From the NCBI GenBank assembly GCA_937959115.1, contig CALGAW010000024.1:52939-116938 (forward strand): DNA of 64,000 nt. The letters are read 5' to 3'. This document shows positions 63,670-64,000 of the stretch, piece by piece (the stretch's first letter is position 1; the number at the start of each line of letters is the position of its first letter). This DNA comes from an uncultured Saprospiraceae bacterium. GTDB lineage: Bacteria; Bacteroidota; Bacteroidia; Chitinophagales; Saprospiraceae. The notes beneath the pieces were generated by a model that was not told the DNA's origin, searched no databases, and saw only the letters and a program-made list of their open reading frames with translations. Both the position numbers and the translations under genes were made by a program.

Positions 63670-64000
63670 TTTTTTAAAAAAATACAAAGACTTCCTTCCT
63701 CGCACTTTTAAAACCAGCGCTCCTATTTTAGAAAAATAGACTTGTAAACAAAGATCTAAGCGACTTGTTGTTTCTACTAGAATAAAACGTGAGGAAATCA
63801 ACTAAATCCTGGCAAGACGAACCGTCCAAAGCCTGATCCTGCATTACTTACAGCAGTTTAACCCGCATTATGCATTGGGAATTAGCTTTTGGCTTCAAAA
63901 TACAATAAAATCAAGTGCTCCACGTCTATTTTTCATTGAAAGCGTAGTAACCCCTACGGTGAAATTAAAAATAGGCGGACGTGCTTGATTTTGAAGTAGT
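63670..64000. repeat. Intergenic repeats at the right edge
   Basis: No gene. Positions 63857-63887 match the inverse of 18362-18394 (TTTAACC..GCATT..ATGCATTGGGAATTAGCT). Positions 63907-63992 form a long imperfect hairpin: arms 63907-63933 and 63967-63992 (AAAATCAAG.../...CTTGATTTT) with an inner CGTAG/CTACG pair. It is probably a family of dispersed palindromic elements truncated by the window end. Confidence 0.55.

Noticed and set aside
1..64000. tRNA and rRNA genes
   Set aside because: Scanned the intergenic regions by eye for TpsiC-arm and acceptor-stem patterns and found none; a dedicated tRNA search could still find an unusual one.

Overview
The window looks like chromosomal DNA of a marine-type, AT-rich member of the Bacteroidota. 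The evidence is: several secreted proteins that end in a type IX secretion (T9SS) type A sorting domain; SprB-like repeats; lineage-typical families (DUF3078, the PUR-alpha-like DUF3276, Bacteroidota-style DnaX and DnaG); promoters of the form TTTG-N17-21-TAnnTTTG instead of sigma70 boxes; and few Shine-Dalgarno sequences. The class cannot be fixed from sequence alone; Saprospiria or a Flavobacteriia relative are both possible. I saw no rRNA, tRNA, CRISPR array, prophage or full-length insertion sequence.

Layout. 0.3-6.1 kb: an orphan sensor kinase, a PDZ aspartic protease, epoxyqueuosine reductase, a MITE-like element and a PlsC-type acyltransferase. 6.6-14.3 kb: secreted T9SS proteins, an ECF sigma factor with a coupled 65-residue protein, an MscS-like channel and a DUF3078 protein. 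14.6-21 kb: DNA polymerase I, an aspartyl-hydroxylase-like protein, a TonB-C protein and NhaB. 21.1-29.9 kb: a compact nine-gene operon-like cluster built round a type III polyketide synthase, followed by an outer-membrane-like protein and a YceI protein. 31.6-40.2 kb: leftward genes including three large secreted proteins (one PhoD phosphatase). 40.4-47 kb: a HEAT/zinc-ribbon protein, an ABC exporter, DUF3276, primase and a methyltransferase. 47.6-55 kb: a beta-helix T9SS protein, a lipoprotein, a DUF2188 plus TIR/deoxyribosyltransferase-like pair, acylphosphatase, a macrodomain protein and a desaturase. 55-64 kb: a second MITE-like copy, an outer membrane protein, fumarylacetoacetase, dnaX with a ten-A slippery run, histidine ammonia-lyase and a ceramide-desaturase-like gene.

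How the genes work together. The 21-30 kb cluster encodes its own acyl carrier protein, phosphopantetheinyl transferase, ketosynthase, dehydratase and enoyl-reductase-like enzyme. These could build a dedicated acyl starter for the type III PKS. A methyltransferase and a flavoenzyme would then tailor the product, as in the Streptomyces srsABC alkylresorcinol/alkylquinone pathway, and an MMPL/RND pump would export it. I read it as a phenolic-lipid or lipoquinone pathway.

The other strong points are a eukaryote-like dihydroceramide delta-4 desaturase homologue at the right end, a dnaX gene whose full-length tau form can only be reached by slippage or frameshifting, a likely conflict-system effector at 52 kb with an EAD-like C-terminus, and two copies of a short inverted-repeat element near 4.5 and 55.1 kb.
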